A stretch of 19,128 nt of DNA, from NCBI GenBank assembly GCA_023419055.1, contig JAEZYO010000327.1, forward strand, positions 1 through 19,128, given 5' to 3'. The translations under genes were made by a program, and so were the position numbers. This DNA is from Pseudomonadota bacterium. Lineage in GTDB: Bacteria; Myxococcota; Polyangia; Polyangiales; Polyangiaceae. The notes under the pieces are model-generated. The model was not told the DNA's origin, did no database searches, and worked only from the letters and a program-made list of their open reading frames with translations. This document shows, piece after piece, positions 15,819 through 19,128 of this stretch (position 1 is its first letter; each line of letters starts with the position of its first letter).

Positions 15819-16142
15819 ATGCCTTGGGTTACCCTCGTCCTCGCGGGCTTGCTCGAGATCGTCTGGGCCGTCGGTCTCAAGTTCTCGCACGGCTTCACCC
15901 GGCTCTGGCCGAGCGCGCTCACGCTCGCCGCGCTCGCCGGGAGCCTGGTCTTGCTCGCCCAGTCCACGCGCAGCTTGCCGCTCGGCACCGCCTACGCGGT
16001 CTGGGTCGGGATCGGCAGCTTGGGCGCCGCCATCGCGGGCATCCTCCTCTTCCGGGAGCCGGTCACCGTCGGGCGCGTCGTCTTCCTCGGGCTCCTGCTC
16101 GTGGCGATCGTCGGGCTGAAGCTGACGTCCTCGCCGGCCTGA
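15819..16142 (+). CDS. gdx: Guanidinium exporter, SMR family (Gdx/SugE type)
   Basis: The 107-residue product has four hydrophobic membrane helices and the SMR-family proton/substrate Glu13 in 'GLLEIVWAVGLK'. Residues G10, E13, W16, S42, Y59, W62 and K101 coincide in type and number with those described for the guanidinium transporter Gdx-Clo, which separates this protein from the multidrug EmrE branch. It should work as an antiparallel homodimer exchanging guanidinium for protons across the inner membrane. I chose the ATG at 15819 because GGAGG lies five bases upstream and the start matches the family; a GTG at 15813 overlaps the ribosome site. The guanidine-III riboswitch immediately upstream supports the function independently. 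The stop is 8 bases from the converging gene at 16151. Confidence 0.95.
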   Translation: MPWVTLVLAGLLEIVWAVGLKFSHGFTRLWPSALTLAALAGSLVLLAQSTRSLPLGTAYAVWVGIGSLGAAIAGILLFREPVTVGRVVFLGLLLVAIVGLKLTSSPA

Positions 16143-16150
16143 GCTCAAGC

Positions 16151-16651
16151 CTAGCCGCGAGCGAAATCGGGCGGCGGCGGGGAGTCATCGTAGATCCCGA
16201 TCCATTCGGTCTGCCGCTCGCAACGGTGAAACAAGATCCACGACCGCCTCGGGACGTTGCCGTCGGCCATGCGTTCGCGAATCAGTGGCAGCGCTCGCTG
16301 CGTGTCGTTCAGTGCGAGCTCGATGTACGAGTACTTCAGGCCCGTGCCGCCGCCGATCTGACAGCCGAGGCCCGCCGGGATGAGCAGCTCGTCGAGGGCA
16401 TCCTCGATAGCAGCCTTGTCCGCGAACTTCTCTTCGTCGAGCCCCTGGCTGCCGTCGAGCTTCCGGTAACAGAAGGTCTCACCGGTGGCGCTGAAGCGTT
16501 CGTCGTAGAAGCGAGGGGCGCGCGTCGCGCGCCACAGATCGAGGTTCGGTGTCTTGGCGACGAACAGATCGCACTGCCACGGATAGTCAGGCTGACTCTC
16601 GGGTTCGAGCTTCAGCAGCGACCAGGTCGCGCTCTCGGCCGCGGCACTCAC
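16151..16651 (-). CDS. Uncharacterised protein, probably the C-terminal part of a frameshifted gene
   Basis: The frame from a GTG at 16651 gives 166 residues with protein-like composition: '[18 protein letters not shown]', 'GETFCYRKLDGSQGLDEEKF', 'GCQIGGGTGLKYSYIELAL', 'RRSWILFHR' and a Pro-rich end 'DDSPPPP'. No catalytic motif or membrane segment is visible, and I do not recognise the family by name. It overlaps the end of the gene at 16587-17369 by 65 bases in another frame, with no good ribosome site of its own. Good third-position bias in this frame begins a few codons upstream of the GTG, suggesting that it is the continuation of that gene after a base insertion or loss. Confidence 0.65.
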   Translation of the reverse strand: MSAAAESATWSLLKLEPESQPDYPWQCDLFVAKTPNLDLWRATRAPRFYDERFSATGETFCYRKLDGSQGLDEEKFADKAAIEDALDELLIPAGLGCQIGGGTGLKYSYIELALNDTQRALPLIRERMADGNVPRRSWILFHRCERQTEWIGIYDDSPPPPDFARG

Positions 16652-17369
16652 ACTCGTGAGCCCTGTCTCGAATCCGTTCTACCTCCGACGTCACCCGGTC
16701 CTCGAGCGCCGAGACGGGGATCGCGTCCGCTGGCACCGATCCCAGGCCCAAGCGCCCCAGGATCCCTCGCCGCCGCGGCTGCACGGCGATTTCCCCGATC
16801 CACGAGTCCAGCACGCGTTCGCCCAGAAGCGTCTCGCTGAGGACGTAGGCTTCGTGCAGCGCGTCGTCGTCGTCCTCGCCGGCGTTCGCGCCGCTGAACT
16901 TCGAATCGAGGAGGTGATGTTCGCCGCGGGTGACGGTTACTTCGGCGAGAGTGCCGGGGTGCCGGCACCGTGCCTGCACCGACTGGCGCGCCATCTGCGG
17001 CGATTCCGCCAACCGGTGAGCGTAAAGCTCCCAGCCGGCGAGCTCCGGAGCGCGAGCGAGGATCGCGCCCACGAGGGGTCGCAAATCCTTCCGCCCCTCT
17101 GGCGTGATGACCAGGCGATGGCCGGATCCGCGCACGGCCGGGCCGTACTCCCACATCAACGCCGGATCGATCGCTCCCAGTGTCTCGTTCATGAACGCCG
17201 GCAGATCCCACTCGACACGTCGCGCGAAGAGCTCGCGCAGCGCGTCACTCCGTTCGACGAACGCCGCCCAGAAAGCGGCTATCTTCGTCTCGAGCTCGCG
17301 CCGGCGCTCCTCCTCGGCGAGCGACGTACCGGCGCCATGCCCCCACCTCACGAGCGCCACCGAGGTCAC
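16587..17369 (-). CDS. Uncharacterised protein, possibly the N-terminal part of a frameshifted gene
   Basis: The frame from a GTG at 17369, which overlaps the gloA stop by four bases (GTGA), gives 260 residues. Residues about 25-200 look like a soluble globular domain ('[16 protein letters not shown]', '[19 protein letters not shown]', '[20 protein letters not shown]') and resemble small uncharacterised cytoplasmic proteins with a 'GHELVI'-type strand. From about residue 228 the sequence turns into an Arg/Glu/Cys-rich tail ('[13 protein letters not shown]') with poor third-position bias, as if the true frame had moved to that of the protein encoded at 16151-16651. An intact version would be about 400 residues. 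The coupling to gloA suggests co-expression, not a known shared function. Confidence 0.68.
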   Translation of the reverse strand: MTSVALVRWGHGAGTSLAEEERRRELETKIAAFWAAFVERSDALRELFARRVEWDLPAFMNETLGAIDPALMWEYGPAVRGSGHRLVITPEGRKDLRPLVGAILARAPELAGWELYAHRLAESPQMARQSVQARCRHPGTLAEVTVTRGEHHLLDSKFSGANAGEDDDDALHEAYVLSETLLGERVLDSWIGEIAVQPRRRGILGRLGLGSVPADAIPVSALEDRVTSEVERIRDRAHECECRGRERDLVAAEARTRESA

Positions 17370-17761
17370 CGGCTTCTCGAGCTCTGTTCGATGAGCTCGA
17401 TCTTGTAGCCGTCCGGATCCTGGACGAACGCGATCACGGTCGTGCCGTGCTTCATGGGCCCGGGCTCACGCGTGATCTTGCCGCCCGCCGCGCGGATGCG
17501 CTCGCACACCTCGTAGATGCCGTCGACCCCGAGAGCGATGTGGCCGTAGCCCGAGCCGAGCTCGTAACTCTCGACGCCCCAGTTGTAGGTCAGCTCGAGC
17601 TCCGCCTGCTCCGGGTTCGTCCCGAAGCCGACGAACGCCAGCGTGAACTTGCCGTCTGGATAGTCCTTCCTCGAGATGAGCTTCATCCCGAGCACGTCCG
17701 TGTAGAACGCGAGCGACCGGTCCAGGTTTCCGACTCGGATCATGGTGTGAAGGATGCGCAC
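17366..17761 (-). CDS. gloA: Lactoylglutathione lyase (glyoxalase I)
   Basis: The 131-residue product has the two-module vicinal oxygen chelate fold and the metal ligands H5, E56, H74 and E122 at the same numbers as in E. coli GloA, together with '[13 protein letters not shown]' and '[14 protein letters not shown]'. It is of the short, Ni-type branch and lacks the extra loops of Zn-type enzymes. It isomerises the hemithioacetal of methylglyoxal and glutathione to lactoylglutathione in the cytoplasm. The start is a GTG at 17761, because only this frame gives the family N-terminus '[16 protein letters not shown]'; the ribosome site is weak. It is divergent from enolase with about 150 bases between them and overlaps the next minus-strand gene by four bases. 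Confidence 0.95.
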   Translation of the reverse strand: MRILHTMIRVGNLDRSLAFYTDVLGMKLISRKDYPDGKFTLAFVGFGTNPEQAELELTYNWGVESYELGSGYGHIALGVDGIYEVCERIRAAGGKITREPGPMKHGTTVIAFVQDPDGYKIELIEQSSRSR

Positions 17762-17780
17762 GACATTTTCGTCGCCCTGA

Positions 17781-19128
<1,348 letters not shown>

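Overview
The window is high-GC DNA that reads like a large-genome myxobacterium (Myxococcota, probably the Polyangiales side). This is inferred from the strong G/C preference at third codon positions, several secreted lipoproteins whose mature ends are Gly/Ser linkers followed by propeller-like domains, and a PhoH gene followed by a GAF/HD-GYP protein. No rRNA, tRNA, transposon, CRISPR array or phage gene was seen.

Left part (1-4672, minus strand): three overlapping lipoprotein genes form one unit, read 4672 to 1. Two are clear tandem paralogs; the third is more distant and runs off the left edge. They are probably envelope proteins of unknown role. Upstream (4673-5296) lie a strong hairpin and what looks like a frameshifted remnant of a small gene.

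Middle part (5297-9712): a short single-domain penicillin-binding transpeptidase (minus strand) is divergent from phoH (plus strand), which is followed by a GAF plus HD-GYP protein with an unusual insertion. A hairpin and about 400 bases without a convincing gene come next.

Metabolic cassette (10112-13484, plus strand): a thiamine-diphosphate enzyme of the acetolactate synthase superfamily is coupled to two short, divergent citrate-synthase-fold proteins. Neither partner keeps the full His/His/Asp active site. This three-gene unit is the best candidate for an undescribed enzyme system.

Right part (13659-19128): a Cu/Zn superoxide dismutase lipoprotein (sodC) with a structured leader and a strong terminator; class III alcohol/formaldehyde dehydrogenase (frmA type); a guanidine-III riboswitch directly before a Gdx-type guanidinium exporter; then, on the minus strand, glyoxalase I (gloA) coupled to an uncharacterised gene that appears split by a frameshift; and finally enolase (plus strand, cut by the right edge). 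Several of these genes handle reactive or toxic small molecules (superoxide, formaldehyde, guanidinium, methylglyoxal), but they are separate transcription units.
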